Part shown: in pieces, positions 29,931 to 41,315 of the stretch
Layout: every line of letters starts with the position of its first letter
Position numbering within the stretch: the stretch's first letter is position 1
Source: Herbidospora cretacea
GTDB lineage: Bacteria; Actinomycetota; Actinomycetes; Streptosporangiales; Streptosporangiaceae
Assembly (NCBI RefSeq): GCF_001570605.1
Contig: NZ_BBXG01000031.1
Span: 1 to 64,000 of the forward strand
Direction: 5' to 3'
DNA: 64,000 nt
Program-made: the position numbers and the translations under genes
The notes under the pieces: model-generated
Told to the model about the DNA's origin: nothing
What the model saw: the letters and a program-made list of their open reading frames with translations, nothing else
Database searches by the model: none

Positions 29931-30956
29931 GTGAGGGCTTTCGCGCGGGACGACCGGTCCGGGTGGTATGTCCTGGTCGCGGGGGCCGTACTCGGGTGGG
30001 TGCTGCTCGTCGCGTTCCGGCATGCCTGGGTGGGGGACTGGGATCTGCACGTCGCGACGTTGCGGGCGGCGCTCGACGACTCGCACGCCGGAGGGTGGGC
30101 TCCGACGCCCTACGTCCTCGGGCTGGCGCTGGTCGCGCGATTGTCCGGGGCGGAGCCCGAGACCGTGCTGGGTGTGGCGGGGATCCTCAACGTCCTGGCG
30201 CTGCTGGTGGCGCTGCGGGTGTTCTGCCGGCGTCTCGGCGCGGGGGACTCCGTGGTGGTGCTGACGGCCGGGTTCACCCTCGTCCTGTGGGGGGTCGCCG
30301 GGTTCGGGTGGAACGGGTTCCCGGGGCTGACCGCGCTGTCGTTCTCGTTCGCGTTCCCCTCCACGCCGGCCTACGCGCTGATGGTGGCGGCCTGGACCGT
30401 CTTCGCGCGGTTCCGGGACAGCGGGCGGGGGCTGGTGGCGCTCGTCGTGCTGCCGCCGGTGATCGTGCTGGTGCATCCGTTCACGGCCGTGGAGACGCTG
30501 GTCGGGATCGTGGGCATCCTGGTCGCCCGGCGGTGGGAGTGGCGGCGGCTGGTGCTGATCGTCCCCGCGGGGGTGGGGGCGGTCGCGCTGGCGCTCGCGT
30601 GGCCGTACACCGAGGTGGGAGGGCTGCTGACGGACGAGCCGGAGATGTACCGGCCGCTGGTCGAGGAGCCGCTGGCCCGATATGGCCTCGCGCTGGTGGG
30701 CCTACCGGCTCTGCTCTACGGGCTGCGCCGGCCCTTCGGGCGGGAACTGCTGGTCATCGCGGCGCTCGGGGCGGTGATCGCGGGGCTGGCGGTGGCCTTC
30801 GGGCGCTACGAGTTCGCCCGGCTCATCCCGGTCGTCGGGCTGATGTGCCATCTGGCGCTGGCGCGGCACCTGGGGGAGCGGCTGACCGGATGGCGTCCGT
30901 ACGCCGTGGTGACCGCCGTCGCCTGTGCCGCCGGTTTGACCTGGACGCTCCCATGA
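29931..30956 (+). CDS. Polytopic membrane protein of unknown function
   Basis: A 341-residue protein with about ten hydrophobic segments and few loops. It starts GWYVLVAGAVLGWVLLVAF, then has the polar segment VGDWDLHVATLRAALDDSHA, where the Asp residues could face outside. The layout (acidic first loop, many helices) is reminiscent of GT-C glycosyltransferases or related transporters but it lacks a motif I trust. GTG 29931 follows GGAGGT with almost no spacing, so the true start is uncertain. It is followed 52 bp later by uvrC. Confidence 0.75.
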   Translation: MRAFARDDRSGWYVLVAGAVLGWVLLVAFRHAWVGDWDLHVATLRAALDDSHAGGWAPTPYVLGLALVARLSGAEPETVLGVAGILNVLALLVALRVFCRRLGAGDSVVVLTAGFTLVLWGVAGFGWNGFPGLTALSFSFAFPSTPAYALMVAAWTVFARFRDSGRGLVALVVLPPVIVLVHPFTAVETLVGIVGILVARRWEWRRLVLIVPAGVGAVALALAWPYTEVGGLLTDEPEMYRPLVEEPLARYGLALVGLPALLYGLRRPFGRELLVIAALGAVIAGLAVAFGRYEFARLIPVVGLMCHLALARHLGERLTGWRPYAVVTAVACAAGLTWTLP

Positions 30957-30973
30957 TGTCGTTGATCATGGAA

Positions 30974-31001
30974 TTGGAATGTCGGTGCGGGCGGATAGGC
31001 T
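30974..31001 (+). promoter_or_regulatory. Promoter of uvrC, giving a leaderless transcript
   Basis: TTGGAA (30974-30979) and TAGGCT (30996-31001) are separated by 16 bp. Transcription 7-8 bases downstream would start at the GTG of uvrC (31009), which has no ribosome site. Leaderless genes are common in actinomycetes. Confidence 0.55.
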
Positions 31002-31008
31002 TTGAGGC

Positions 31009-32910
31009 GTGGCTGATCCGGCAACTTATCGGCCCGCACCCGGATCGATCCCCGAGTCCCCCGGCGTCTACCGTTTCAGGGATCCCTCCGGCCGGGTGAT
31101 CTACGTGGGCAAGGCGAAGAGCCTGCGGCAACGACTCAACTCCTACTTCGCCGACTTCGCGAGCCTCCACTTCCGCACGCAGTCGATGCTGACCACCGCC
31201 GCCCGCGTCGACTGGACCGTCGTCGGCACCGAGGTCGAGGCCCTCCAGCTCGAATACTCCTGGATCAAGGAGTTCGACCCCCACTTCAACGTCAAATACC
31301 GCGACGACAAGTCCTATCCCTACCTCGCGGTGACCATGTCCGACGAGTTCCCCCGCGTGCAGGTCCTGCGCGGCGCCAAGCGCAAGGGCACCCGCTACTT
31401 CGGGCCCTACAGCCACGCGTGGGCCATCCGCGAGACCGTCGACCTGCTGCTGCGCGTCTTCCCGGTGCGGACCTGCTCGGCGGGCGTGTTCAAGCGGGCC
31501 GGCCAGATCGGGCGGCCCTGCCTGCTGGGATACATCGACAAGTGCTCGGCGCCCTGCGTCGGCCGGGTCACCCCGCAGCAGCACCGCGACCTCGCCGAGG
31601 ACTTCTGCGACTTCATGGCCGGCAACACCACCCGCTTCATCAAGCGCATCGAACAGGAGATGCGCGAGGCGGCGGCCGTCGAGGAGTACGAGCGCGCCGC
31701 GCGGCTGCGCGACGACGTCCAGGCGCTGCAGAAGGCGCTGGAGAAGCAGGCCGTGGTGCTCGGCGACGCCACCGACGCCGACGTGGTGGCCCTGGCCGAA
31801 GACGAGCTGGAAGCCGCCGTCCAGGTCTTCTACGTGCGCGGCGGGCGCATCCGCGGCCAGCGCGGCTGGGTCGTCGACAAGATCGAGGAGTCCACCCCGG
31901 GCGACCTGGTCGAACACTTCCTCATCCAGATGTACTCCGAGGCCGAGATCCCCCGCGAGATCCTCGTCCCGGCCAATCCGCCTGACCACGACGCCGTCGT
32001 GGAGCTGCTGTCCGAGGCGAAGGGCGCCCGGGTCGCCGTCCGCATCCCGCAGCGCGGCGACAAGAAGGCGCTCATGGCGACCGTCGAGCGCAACGCCAAA
32101 GAGGCCCTCACCCAGCACAAACTCCGCCGCTCCAGCGACCTGACCAGCCGCAGCAAGGCCCTCCAGGAGCTCGCCGACGGGCTCGACCTCGACCAGGCCC
32201 CGCTGCGCGTCGAGTGCTACGACGTCTCCCACATCCAGGGCACCAACGTGGTCGCCTCGATGGTCGTCTTCGAAGACGGGCTGGCCCGGAAGAGCGAATA
32301 CCGGCGGTTCCAGATCAAATCCACCGAGGGCGACGTCGCCTCCATCCACGAGGTCATCACCCGGCGGTTCCGCCGCTACCTGGAGGAGCGCAGCGCCACC
32401 GGCGAGCTCGGCGGCGAGCCCACCGGCGAGCCGATCGACCCCGAGACCGGCCGCCCGCGCAAGTTCGCCTACCCGCCCAACCTGGTCGTCGTCGACGGCG
32501 GCCCCGCACAGGCCGCCGCCGCCCAGCGCGCCCTCGACGAGCTCGGCATCGACGACGTCGCGGTCTGCGGCCTGGCCAAGCGGCTGGAAGAGGTGTGGCT
32601 GCCCGGCGACGACGAGCCGGTGATCCTGCCGCGCACGAGTGAGGCCCTCTACCTTCTGCAACGGCTCCGTGACGAGGCGCATCGCTTCGCGATCACCTAC
32701 CATCGTGCCAAGAGGTCCCGATCGCTCACCGAGAGCGCTCTGGACGCGGTTCCCGGTCTCGGCCCCGCCCGGCGGCAGGCTCTTCTCCGTCACTTCGGCT
32801 CAGTGAAACGCCTTGGTGACGCGACGGCCGCCGAGATATGCGAGGTTCCCGGCATCGGGCCGGCGACGGCCGAGGCCATCGTCGCTGCGTTGAAGGGGGA
32901 GAGCGCATGA
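31009..32910 (+). CDS. uvrC: Excinuclease ABC subunit C
   Basis: A 633-residue dual endonuclease of nucleotide excision repair. The N-terminal GIY-YIG domain reads [20 protein letters not shown]; a Cys cluster ([20 protein letters not shown]) and UVR motif ([20 protein letters not shown]) follow. The RNase-H-like domain begins with [11 protein letters not shown], and two helix-hairpin-helix motifs end the protein ([26 protein letters not shown]). It heads the uvrC-rapZ-yvcK-whiA block and overlaps rapZ by 4 nt. Confidence 0.97.
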   Translation: MADPATYRPAPGSIPESPGVYRFRDPSGRVIYVGKAKSLRQRLNSYFADFASLHFRTQSMLTTAARVDWTVVGTEVEALQLEYSWIKEFDPHFNVKYRDDKSYPYLAVTMSDEFPRVQVLRGAKRKGTRYFGPYSHAWAIRETVDLLLRVFPVRTCSAGVFKRAGQIGRPCLLGYIDKCSAPCVGRVTPQQHRDLAEDFCDFMAGNTTRFIKRIEQEMREAAAVEEYERAARLRDDVQALQKALEKQAVVLGDATDADVVALAEDELEAAVQVFYVRGGRIRGQRGWVVDKIEESTPGDLVEHFLIQMYSEAEIPREILVPANPPDHDAVVELLSEAKGARVAVRIPQRGDKKALMATVERNAKEALTQHKLRRSSDLTSRSKALQELADGLDLDQAPLRVECYDVSHIQGTNVVASMVVFEDGLARKSEYRRFQIKSTEGDVASIHEVITRRFRRYLEERSATGELGGEPTGEPIDPETGRPRKFAYPPNLVVVDGGPAQAAAAQRALDELGIDDVAVCGLAKRLEEVWLPGDDEPVILPRTSEALYLLQRLRDEAHRFAITYHRAKRSRSLTESALDAVPGLGPARRQALLRHFGSVKRLGDATAAEICEVPGIGPATAEAIVAALKGESA

Positions 32911-33791
32911 CCGACACCACCGACCGGACGGGCGAGCCGGGTTTCGTCATCGTGACCGGCATGTCCGGCGCCGGGCGCAGCACCGCGGCCAAGGCGCTGG
33001 AGGACCTGGGCTGGTTCGTCATCGACAACCTGCCGCCGGGCCTGCTGTTCTCGCTGGCCGAGGAGGCCGGGCGGGTCAAATTGGCCGCCGACCACGTCGC
33101 GGCGGTCGTCGACGTGCGGTCGCTGGCGTTCACCACCGACCTCAACGCCGCCATCGAGGAGCTCGACGGGCGCGGGGTCGAGGTCCGCGTGGTGTTCCTG
33201 GAGGCCAGCGACGACGAACTGGTGCGGCGCTTCGAGAACGTGCGCCGCCCCCACCCCCTCCAGGGGGAGAACCGTCTCGTCGACGGCATCGACCGCGAGC
33301 GCGGCATCCTGCGCGAGGTCCGGGCCAACGCCGACCTGGTGATCGACACCTCCAAGCTCAACGTCCACGAACTCCGCAAGAAGATCGTCTCGTTCTTCGG
33401 CGGGGAGGACCGGCCAGGCCTTAAGGTCAACGTGGTGTCTTTCGGTTACAAATACGGCCTTCCGGTCGATGCCGACCTCGTGGTCGACTGCCGTTTCCTG
33501 CCCAACCCCCATTGGGTGCCGGAACTGCGGCCGATGAACGGTCTCGACGCCCCGGTGCGCGACTACGTGCTCAGCCAGCCCGGCGCCAAGGAGTTCCTCG
33601 ACGGCTACGAAGAGGTCTTCGGCGTCGTCGCGGCCGGTTACACCCGTGAGGGCAAGGGCTACGCCACCCTCGCCGTCGGCTGCACCGGCGGCAAGCACCG
33701 CAGCGTGGCCATGAGCGAGCAGCTCGGCGCCCGGCTCCGCGAGCGCGGCATGGACGTCCAGGTCAGCCACCGCGATGTGGGTCGCGAGTGA
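32907..33791 (+). CDS. rapZ: RapZ / YvcJ family nucleotide-binding protein
   Basis: A 294-residue P-loop protein. Walker A is [12 protein letters not shown], with Arg in place of the usual Lys as in many actinobacterial members; later motifs are [30 protein letters not shown] and [15 protein letters not shown]. In enterobacteria RapZ controls GlmS through small RNAs; in Gram-positives it binds nucleotides and its role is unsettled. The ATG overlaps the uvrC stop, and the stop overlaps the yvcK GTG. Confidence 0.95.
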   Translation: MTDTTDRTGEPGFVIVTGMSGAGRSTAAKALEDLGWFVIDNLPPGLLFSLAEEAGRVKLAADHVAAVVDVRSLAFTTDLNAAIEELDGRGVEVRVVFLEASDDELVRRFENVRRPHPLQGENRLVDGIDRERGILREVRANADLVIDTSKLNVHELRKKIVSFFGGEDRPGLKVNVVSFGYKYGLPVDADLVVDCRFLPNPHWVPELRPMNGLDAPVRDYVLSQPGAKEFLDGYEEVFGVVAAGYTREGKGYATLAVGCTGGKHRSVAMSEQLGARLRERGMDVQVSHRDVGRE

Positions 33792-34735
33792 GTGAGGGCG
33801 GCCCCGGGAGACCGAGGGTCGTAGCGCTGGGAGGCGGCCACGGCCTGCACGCCTCGCTCTCCGCCCTGCGCCGGGTCACCACCGACCTCACCGCCATCGT
33901 CACGGTCGCCGACGACGGCGGTTCCAGCGGCCGGCTGCGCCGCGAGCTCGGCGTCCTGCCGCCCGGCGACCTGCGCATGGCGCTGGCCGCGCTGTGCGGC
34001 GACGACGAGTGGGGCCAGACGTGGTCCCGGGTCGTGCAGCACCGCTTTCACGGCGAAGGGGACCTGCAGGGACACGCGGTCGGCAACCTGCTGATCGTGG
34101 CGCTCTGGGAGCTCCTTGACGACCCTGTCAAGGCGCTGGAGTGGGTCGGCCGCCTCCTCGGCGCCCACGGGCGGGTGCTGCCGATGGCCTCGGTGCCGCT
34201 CGACATCGAGGCAGAGGTCGAGCTCGACGGCCAGGTCACGACGGTGCGCGGGCAGGTCGCCTGCGCGGTCACGCCGGGGCGGGTGCGGGCGATCTCGCTC
34301 GTGCCGTCCGATCCGCCGGTCTCGCCCGAGGCGGTGCGGGCCATCCACGAGGCCGACTGGGTGGTGTTCGGGCCCGGGTCGTGGTTCACCAGCGTGCTGC
34401 CCCATCTGAAGGTTCCCGGGCTGGCCAGGGCGCTGGCCACCACGAGCGCGCGGCGGCTGCTCATCCTCAACCTGGCCCCTCAGCCGGGCGAGACCGACGG
34501 CTTCTCCCCGGAGAACCACCTGGAGGTGCTCCGCGACCACGCGCCGTCGTTGCTGGTCGACGCGGTGGTGGCCGACCGGGGCGTGGTGCCCGAGCCGAGT
34601 GAGCTGGAGAAGGCCGTGGTGACCCTCGGAGGGCGTCTGATATTGGCTGATGTGGGAGCCTCTGACGGATCTCCCAGGCACGACGCACCACGCCTTGCCA
34701 CTGTCCTGGACGAGATTTTCCGCGAGAAGCGGTGA
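33788..34735 (+). CDS. yvcK: YvcK / CofD-like gluconeogenesis factor
   Basis: A 315-residue Rossmann-like protein of the YvcK/CuvA family. VVALGGGHGLHASLSALRRV and VTVADDGGSSGRLRRELGVL bind a UDP-sugar-type ligand in characterised members; NLLIVALWELL and VFGPGSWFTSVLPHL are also typical. YvcK proteins adjust carbon flow into the cell wall and are needed on gluconeogenic carbon. GTG 33788 overlaps rapZ by 4 nt. Confidence 0.94.
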   Translation: MSEGGPGRPRVVALGGGHGLHASLSALRRVTTDLTAIVTVADDGGSSGRLRRELGVLPPGDLRMALAALCGDDEWGQTWSRVVQHRFHGEGDLQGHAVGNLLIVALWELLDDPVKALEWVGRLLGAHGRVLPMASVPLDIEAEVELDGQVTTVRGQVACAVTPGRVRAISLVPSDPPVSPEAVRAIHEADWVVFGPGSWFTSVLPHLKVPGLARALATTSARRLLILNLAPQPGETDGFSPENHLEVLRDHAPSLLVDAVVADRGVVPEPSELEKAVVTLGGRLILADVGASDGSPRHDAPRLATVLDEIFREKR

Positions 34736-34770
34736 TACCCCCTAGTCAGCGTGCGAGACACTAACGGCCA

Positions 34771-34790
34771 TAGTCTGTTTGGGGGAGGAC
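34771..34790 (+). promoter_or_regulatory. whiA ribosome site and possible internal promoter
   Basis: GGGGGAGGAC (34781-34790) is a strong ribosome site about 10 nt before the whiA ATG. TAGTCT (34771-34776) could serve as a -10, so whiA may also be transcribed independently of the upstream operon. Confidence 0.4.
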
Positions 34791-34798
34791 ACGCGCTA

Positions 34799-35779
34799 AT
34801 GGCCATGACAGGCGTGGTAAAAGACGAGCTGAGCCGCCTTCCGGTGCTCAAGCCCTGCTGCCGCAAGGCCGAGGTGTCGACGCTGCTGCGGTTCGCGAGC
34901 GGGCTCCATCTGGTGGGCGGGCGGATCGTGATCGAGGCCGAACTCGACACCAATGTGACGGCCCGCCGCCTGATCAAGGACATTGGCGAGGTGTTCGGCC
35001 ACAAGGCCGAGGTGCTGGTGCTGGCCCCGGCGGGGCTCAGGAAGGGGTCGCGCTACGTCGTGCGGGTCTACAAGGACGGCGAGGCGCTGGCCCGGCAGAC
35101 CGGCTTGATCGACAACCACGGCCGCCCGGTGCGGGGGCTCCCGCGCCAGGTCGTGTCGGGGGCCACCTGTGACGCCGAGGCCGCCTGGCGGGGCGCGTTC
35201 CTGGCCCACGGCTCGCTGACCGAGCCGGGCCGGTCGATGTCGCTGGAGGTGACCTGTCCGGGGCCCGAGGCCGCGCTCGCGCTGGTCGGTTCCGCGCGCC
35301 GCCTCAAGATCCACGCCAAGGCCCGCGAGGTGCGGGGGGTCGACCGGGTGGTCGTCCGCGACGGCGACGCCATCAGCGCGCTGCTGACCCGCCTGGGCGC
35401 CCACGACAGCGTGCTGGCCTGGGAGGAGCGCCGGATGCGGCGCGAGGTCCGGGCCACCGCCAACCGCCTGGCCAACTTCGACGACGCCAACCTGCGCCGC
35501 TCGGCCCGCGCGGCCGTGGCCGCCGGAGCGCGCGTCCAGCGGGCCCTGGAGATCCTCGGCGACGACGCCCCGGAACACCTCGTGATCGCCGGGCGGCTCC
35601 GGGTGGAGCACAAGCAGGCCTCGCTGGAGGAGCTCGGCCAGATCGCCGACCCGCCGCTCACCAAGGACGCCATCGCCGGCCGCATCCGCCGCCTCCTGGC
35701 CATGGCCGACAAGCGGGCCCAGGACCTCGGCATGCCGACCACTGAGGCGAGCCTCACCGCCGACATGCTGAGCGGCTGA
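34799..35779 (+). CDS. whiA: Sporulation/division regulator WhiA
   Basis: A 326-residue DNA-binding regulator. The N-terminal two-thirds is a degenerate LAGLIDADG-homing-endonuclease fold ([40 protein letters not shown]), the C-terminal third is a helix-turn-helix ([20 protein letters not shown]). In Streptomyces WhiA acts with WhiB at sporulation septation genes. The N-terminus [10 protein letters not shown] matches the usual start, so ATG 34799 is chosen over an upstream GTG. The uvrC-rapZ-yvcK-whiA order is conserved in Gram-positives. Confidence 0.97.
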   Translation: MAMTGVVKDELSRLPVLKPCCRKAEVSTLLRFASGLHLVGGRIVIEAELDTNVTARRLIKDIGEVFGHKAEVLVLAPAGLRKGSRYVVRVYKDGEALARQTGLIDNHGRPVRGLPRQVVSGATCDAEAAWRGAFLAHGSLTEPGRSMSLEVTCPGPEAALALVGSARRLKIHAKAREVRGVDRVVVRDGDAISALLTRLGAHDSVLAWEERRMRREVRATANRLANFDDANLRRSARAAVAAGARVQRALEILGDDAPEHLVIAGRLRVEHKQASLEELGQIADPPLTKDAIAGRIRRLLAMADKRAQDLGMPTTEASLTADMLSG

Positions 35780-35819
35780 AGCGGGAAACCGGCCGAAAAG
35801 GGCGCAATTTTTTACAGTT

Positions 35820-35844
35820 AGCCGCCCCGCTTTGCGGCTTTCTT
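35820..35844 (+). terminator. Hairpin terminator after whiA
   Basis: AGCCGC (35820-35825) pairs with GCGGCT (35834-35839) across an 8-nt loop, followed by TTCTT. A second hairpin, TGCCGC/GCGGCA, follows at 35851-35865. Together they probably limit read-through from whiA into the glycolytic operon. Confidence 0.6.
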
Positions 35845-35870
35845 ACGCTATGCCGCCCTGCGGCAGACCC

Positions 35871-36957
<1,087 letters not shown>

Positions 36958-36958
<1 letters not shown>

Positions 36959-38145
36959 TGCGTGGACTCGACGAGCTCGACGTGAAGGGTCGGCGCGTCC
37001 TCGTGCGCGCCGACCTGAACGTTCCCCTCGACGGGGACGTGATCACCGATGACGGCCGCATCCGCGCCTCGCTCCCGACGATCCGGGAGCTGGCCGGCAA
37101 GGGCGCCAAGGTGATCGTCTGCGCTCACCTGGGCCGTCCCAAGGGCCAGGTCAAGCCGGAGTTCTCGCTGGCCCCCGTGGCCCAGCGGCTCTCCGAGCTG
37201 CTCGGTGAGCCGGTCGCCTTCGCCGCCGACGTGGTGGGCGACTCCGCCCGCGCCACGGTCGCGGCGCTGGAGGAGGGCCAGGTCGCCCTGCTGGAGAACC
37301 TGCGCTACGAGCCGGGCGAGGAGTCCAAGGACGACGCCGCCCGCGCCGAGTTCGCGGCCCGCCTGGCCATGCTCGCCGACCTCTACGTCGGCGACGGCTT
37401 CGGAGCGGTCCACCGCAGGCACGCGTCGGTCTACGACGTGCCCAAGCAGCTTCCCCACGCCGTCGGCGGCCTGATCGCCGCCGAGGTCGACGTGCTGAGG
37501 AAGCTGACCGAGGACCCGGCCCGCCCCTACGCGGTGGTGCTGGGCGGCGCGAAGGTCTCCGACAAGCTCAAGGTCATCGCGAACCTGCTGACCAAGGTCG
37601 ACCGCCTGCTCATCGGCGGCGGCATGGCCTACACGTTCCTCAAGGCCCAGGGCTACGAGGTCGGCAAGTCCCTCCTGCAGGAGGAGCAGCTCGACACCGT
37701 CCGCGGGTTCCTGAACGAGGCCGCCTCGCGCGGCGTCGACCTGGTCCTGCCGGTCGACATCCTCGCGGCCGTCGAGTTCGCCGAGGACGCCGAGTACGAG
37801 GTCGTCGACGCCACCGCCATCCCGGCCGACCGGGAGGGCCTGGACATCGGCCCGCGCACGCGCGAGCTGTTCGCCCAGAAGCTGGCCGACGCCCAGACCG
37901 TGTTCTGGAACGGCCCGATGGGCGTGTTCGAGTTCGAGGCCTTCTCGGGCGGCACCCGCGCCGTCGCCGAGGCGCTCGTGCGCTCCGACGCCTTCACCGT
38001 GGTCGGCGGCGGCGACTCCGCCGCGGCGGTCCGCAAGCTCGGCCTGCCGGAAGACGGCTTCTCGCACATCTCCACCGGCGGTGGCGCCTCCCTCGAATAC
38101 CTCGAGGGCAAGGAACTGCCCGGCCTGATCGCGCTGGAGGACTGA
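36958..38145 (+). CDS. pgk: Phosphoglycerate kinase
   Basis: A 395-residue cytosolic kinase forming ATP from 1,3-bisphosphoglycerate. The N-domain motif [22 protein letters not shown] and the [12 protein letters not shown] loop, and the C-domain [23 protein letters not shown] and [10 protein letters not shown] motifs are all present. The ATG at 36958 shares a base with the gap stop; tpiA follows after one base. Confidence 0.97.
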
Positions 38146-38146
38146 C

Positions 38147-38911
38147 GTGAGCCGTAAGCCGCTCATCGCCGGCAACTGGAAGATGAACAAGAACCACCTT
38201 GAGGCCATCAAGCTGGCTCAGGAGCTCGCCTTCTCCCTGACCGACAAGGACTTCGACCGGGTCGAGGTCGCGGTGCTGCCGCCGTTCACCGACCTGCGCA
38301 GCGTCCAGACCCTGGTCGACGGTGACAAGCTCCGTCTCGTCTACGGCGGCCAGGACCTGTCCGCCCACGACGGCGGCGCCTACACCGGGGAGATCTCCGG
38401 CGTGATGCTCGCCAAGCTCGGCTGCACCTTCGTGGCGATCGGCCACTCGGAGCGCCGGCAGTACCACGCCGAGGACGAGGCCGTGGTCAACGCCAAGGTG
38501 AAGGCGGCCTACCGCAACTCGGTGACGCCGATCCTGTGCGTGGGCGAGGGGCTGCCGGTCCGGCAGGCCGGTAACCAGGTGAAGCACACGCTGGCCCAGG
38601 TCGACGGCGCCCTGGAGGGCATCTCCGCCGAGCAGGCCAAGACGATCGTGATCGCCTATGAGCCGGTCTGGGCGATCGGCACCGGCGAGGTCGCCACTCC
38701 TGAGGACGCTCAGGAGGTGTGCGGCGCGATTCGGGTGCGACTCGCCGAGCTGTACGACGCCGAAGTCGCCGACGCCGTCCGTATTCTTTACGGAGGCTCG
38801 GTGAAGTCTGACAACGTCGCCGCGATCATGGCTCAGCCCGACGTCGACGGGGCTCTCGTCGGCGGGGCCAGCCTCGACCCGGCGGAGTTCGTGAAGATCT
38901 GCCGGTTTTAG
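38147..38911 (+). CDS. tpiA: Triosephosphate isomerase
   Basis: A 254-residue TIM-barrel isomerase. AGNWKMNKN carries the N-terminal Lys, [10 protein letters not shown] the electrophilic His, [12 protein letters not shown] the catalytic Glu and flexible loop 6, and [11 protein letters not shown] the phosphate-binding loop. GTG 38147 starts one base after the pgk stop, so it is in the same operon. Confidence 0.97.
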   Translation: MSRKPLIAGNWKMNKNHLEAIKLAQELAFSLTDKDFDRVEVAVLPPFTDLRSVQTLVDGDKLRLVYGGQDLSAHDGGAYTGEISGVMLAKLGCTFVAIGHSERRQYHAEDEAVVNAKVKAAYRNSVTPILCVGEGLPVRQAGNQVKHTLAQVDGALEGISAEQAKTIVIAYEPVWAIGTGEVATPEDAQEVCGAIRVRLAELYDAEVADAVRILYGGSVKSDNVAAIMAQPDVDGALVGGASLDPAEFVKICRF

Positions 38912-38938
38912 CGCAGATGTCGGCCTAGCTGGGTCATT

Positions 38939-38979
38939 ATGGGGGTGCGACTTGACACCAGGTCGTACCCTCATAGAGC
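38939..38979 (+). promoter_or_regulatory. secG promoter inside an imperfect palindrome
   Basis: TTGACA (38952-38957) is a perfect -35 and TAGAGC (38974-38979) a possible -10, spacer 16 bp. The -35 lies between two arms, ATGGGGGTGCGAC and GTCGTACCCTCAT, which match in 11 of 13 positions when one is reverse-complemented. This could be a tpiA terminator-like hairpin or an operator. Confidence 0.5.
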
Positions 38980-39027
38980 ACGTTTGAATCGTCATGCCGC
39001 TCAGGCGCTATCCGGAAAAGGTCTGCC

Positions 39028-39258
39028 GTGACTATCGGAATCTCCATCGCCCTCATTCTGTCGAGCGCCCTCATGGTGCTGCTGGTTCTGCTCCACAAGG
39101 GCAAGGGTGGCGGTCTGACGGACATGTTCGGCGGCGGCTTCGCGTCGTCGTTCGGCGGTTCGTCCGTCGTGGAGCGCAACCTTGACCGTCTGACGGTCAT
39201 CACCGGCGTCGTGTGGTTCGTCTGCATCATCGCGCTCGGGCTCCTGCTCAAGCCGTAG
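39028..39258 (+). CDS. secG: Preprotein translocase subunit SecG
   Basis: A 76-residue membrane protein with two helices (GISIALILSSALMVLLVLLH and TVITGVVWFVCIIALGLLL) joined by a Gly-rich loop, HKGKGGGLTDMFGGGFASSF, the SecG hallmark. It assists SecYE protein export. GTG 39028. The gap-pgk-tpiA-secG order is common in actinobacteria, but a separate promoter is visible here. Confidence 0.95.
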   Translation: MTIGISIALILSSALMVLLVLLHKGKGGGLTDMFGGGFASSFGGSSVVERNLDRLTVITGVVWFVCIIALGLLLKP

Positions 39259-39330
39259 CAGGCCCAAGCGTCACATAGGGTTCATTCTCTCCCCGTGTTC
39301 CCCGCGGGGCGATCGAGCGAGGAGTAATCC

Positions 39331-39678
39331 GTGGGTAGTGGCAACGCGATCCGTGGCAGTCGAGTCGGAGCCGGCCCGATGGGCGAGGCCGAGCGCGGCG
39401 AGGCGGCCCCCCGAGTGCGTGTCGCCTTCTGGTGCGCCAATCTTCACGAGACGCGTCCCAGTTTCGCCAGCGACGCGGCCGTCCCGGAGTTCTGGGACTG
39501 CCCCCGTTGCGGCCTGCCCGCGGGTCAGGACCAGGCCAACCCGCCTGCTCCGCCGCGCAACGAGCCCTACAAGACCCACCTCGCCTACGTGAAGGAGCGC
39601 CGGAGCGACAAGGACGGCGCGCAGATCCTCGCGGAGGCGCTGGAGCGTCTGCGGACCTCTTCGCGCCCGATCTACTAG
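39331..39678 (+). CDS. rbpA: RNA polymerase-binding protein RbpA
   Basis: A 115-residue transcription factor specific to actinobacteria. It has the N-terminal tail (GNAIRGSRVGAGPMGE), the zinc-associated core domain (VAFWCANLHETRPSFASDA; FWDCPRCGLPAGQD), the basic linker (RNEPYKTHLAYVKERRSDKD) and the C-terminal sigma-interacting domain. RbpA stabilises the open complex with the principal sigma factor. GTG 39331 follows GAGGAG. A perfect hairpin terminator follows the stop. Confidence 0.96.
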   Translation: MGSGNAIRGSRVGAGPMGEAERGEAAPRVRVAFWCANLHETRPSFASDAAVPEFWDCPRCGLPAGQDQANPPAPPRNEPYKTHLAYVKERRSDKDGAQILAEALERLRTSSRPIY

Positions 39679-39686
39679 GTCTCGAC

Positions 39687-39721
39687 CGAACGGCCCCGCT
39701 GGTCACCAGCGGGGCCGTTCG
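39687..39721. terminator. Bidirectional terminator between rbpA and the amidohydrolase gene
   Basis: A perfect 16-bp stem (39687-39702 with 39706-39721, first arm starting CGAACGGCCCCGCTGG) and a 3-nt loop lie between two convergent genes, 3 bp before the stop codon of the minus-strand gene. The right flank GCGTTT is mildly U-rich. Confidence 0.88.
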
Positions 39722-39724
39722 CGT

Positions 39725-41314
39725 TTATCCGAAGACCTTCTCCCCGTCGACGAATGTGGCCCGGACCTTGGTGAGGGCGATCTCCGACGCGGGTTCGGTG
39801 AAGGGGTCGCGGTCCAGGACGACCAGGTCGGCCGGGCGGCCGGGCTCGATCACGCCCGCAGGGGAGTCGTTCAGCCAGGCGCTTCCCTCCGTGTAAGCCG
39901 TCATGATCGTCCGCAGGTCGAGCGCCTGACCCGGGAGGAACGGCTTCGCCGAGTGCCCGGCGTGGTGGGAGCCGGGCGGTTCGACCCGGTTCACGGCGAC
40001 GTGCATGCCCTCCAGGGGGTTGGCCGAGGAGACCGGCCAGTCCGATCCCGCCGCCAGCCTCGCCCCGCTCGACACCAGGTCGGCGAACGGGTACTGCCAG
40101 CTCGACCGGGGCTCGCCCAGGAAGGGGAGGGTGAGCTCGTCCATCTGGGGGCTGTGGGCGGCCCAGAGCGGCTGGAGGTTGGCGACCGCGCCCAGCGCGG
40201 CGAACCTGGGGACGTCGTCGGGGGTGATGATCTGCAGGTGGGCGATGTGGTGGCGGTTGGCGGGGTCGGTCCCGTCGAGGGAGTCGAGCACCTCCCGGAC
40301 GGCCCGCTCGCCGATGGCGTGGAAGTGGACCTGGAAGCCCAGCGCGTCGAGTTCCCGGACATAACCGCGCAACAATGCAGGGTCGACGTAGGACAGGCCG
40401 GTGCCGCCGCAGCGGCAGTAGGGCTCGATGACCGCCGCCGTGAAGTTCTCCGCGATGCCGTCCTGCATGATCTTGATCGCGGTGGCGCGGAACCGGTCGA
40501 GGCCCTCGGCCGAGGCGCGGCGCTCGACCAGTGAGGGGATCTGCTCGGCGCCCCGGGTGCGGTCCCACCACAGCGCGGCGACCACCCGGGCCTTCAGCAG
40601 GCCCTTTCCGGCCACGGACAGATAGGTCGGGAGCTGGTCGTCGGAGCCCGCGTAGGAGCCGACGATCGCGTCCTGCCAGCCGGTGATGCCCAGCGAGAAC
40701 AGGTGCCGCTGCGCGTCCAGCAGCGCCGCCTCCTGGTCGTCGGCGGTGGGGCGGGGGGTGAGCAGGCCGACCAGGTCCATCGCGCCCTCGTGCAGGACGC
40801 CGGTCGGGGCACCGTCGGGGTCGCGTTCGATGCGGCCGTCGGCCGGGTCGGGGGTGTCGCGGGTGATGCCCGCGCGCTCCAGCGCCCTGGTGTTGACCCA
40901 GGCCGCGTGGTGGTCGCGCTGGATCAGGTAGGCCGGGCGGTCGAGGAAGTCGAGCTGCTCGCGGCGGGGCAGACCGCCGGGGAAGGCGGCCATGTCCCAG
41001 CCGCCGCCGTTGATCCACTCGCGGTCGGGGTGCGCGGCGGCGTAGGCGGCGATCTCGTGGAGGTAGGCGTCCAGGCCGTACACCTCCGACAGTTCGCACA
41101 GCGCCCGTTCGAGACCGGCCTGGACGGGGTGGACGTGGGAGTCGGTGAACCCGGGCGTCAGCAGGCCGCCGCCGAGGTCGAACGGTTCCGCCCCGGAGTT
41201 CCTGAGATCGTCGAGGGAACCCACGGCGGTGATGGTCCCGTCGCGGACCAGCGCCGCTTCGGCGAACCCGCCGGGGGTGAAGACGCGGCCTCCGTGGAAC
41301 AGGGTCTCGGTCAA
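39725..41314 (-). CDS. YtcJ-type metal-dependent amidohydrolase
   Basis: A 529-residue amidohydrolase-3 family enzyme. Metal-binding signatures are TDSHVHP near residue 58, FHAIGERAV near 320, HHIAHLQ near 345 and AAGSDWPVSS near 415; the N- and C-terminal beta-sandwich pieces (FHGGRVFTPGG; GRPADLVVLDRDPF) are typical. Members hydrolyse N-substituted formamides or amides; the substrate here is unknown. The start is TTG 41314, one base after the stop of the FAD oxidase, suggesting a two-gene amine/amide-degrading operon. Confidence 0.87.
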   Translation of the reverse strand: MTETLFHGGRVFTPGGFAEAALVRDGTITAVGSLDDLRNSGAEPFDLGGGLLTPGFTDSHVHPVQAGLERALCELSEVYGLDAYLHEIAAYAAAHPDREWINGGGWDMAAFPGGLPRREQLDFLDRPAYLIQRDHHAAWVNTRALERAGITRDTPDPADGRIERDPDGAPTGVLHEGAMDLVGLLTPRPTADDQEAALLDAQRHLFSLGITGWQDAIVGSYAGSDDQLPTYLSVAGKGLLKARVVAALWWDRTRGAEQIPSLVERRASAEGLDRFRATAIKIMQDGIAENFTAAVIEPYCRCGGTGLSYVDPALLRGYVRELDALGFQVHFHAIGERAVREVLDSLDGTDPANRHHIAHLQIITPDDVPRFAALGAVANLQPLWAAHSPQMDELTLPFLGEPRSSWQYPFADLVSSGARLAAGSDWPVSSANPLEGMHVAVNRVEPPGSHHAGHSAKPFLPGQALDLRTIMTAYTEGSAWLNDSPAGVIEPGRPADLVVLDRDPFTEPASEIALTKVRATFVDGEKVFG

Positions 41315-41315
41315 T

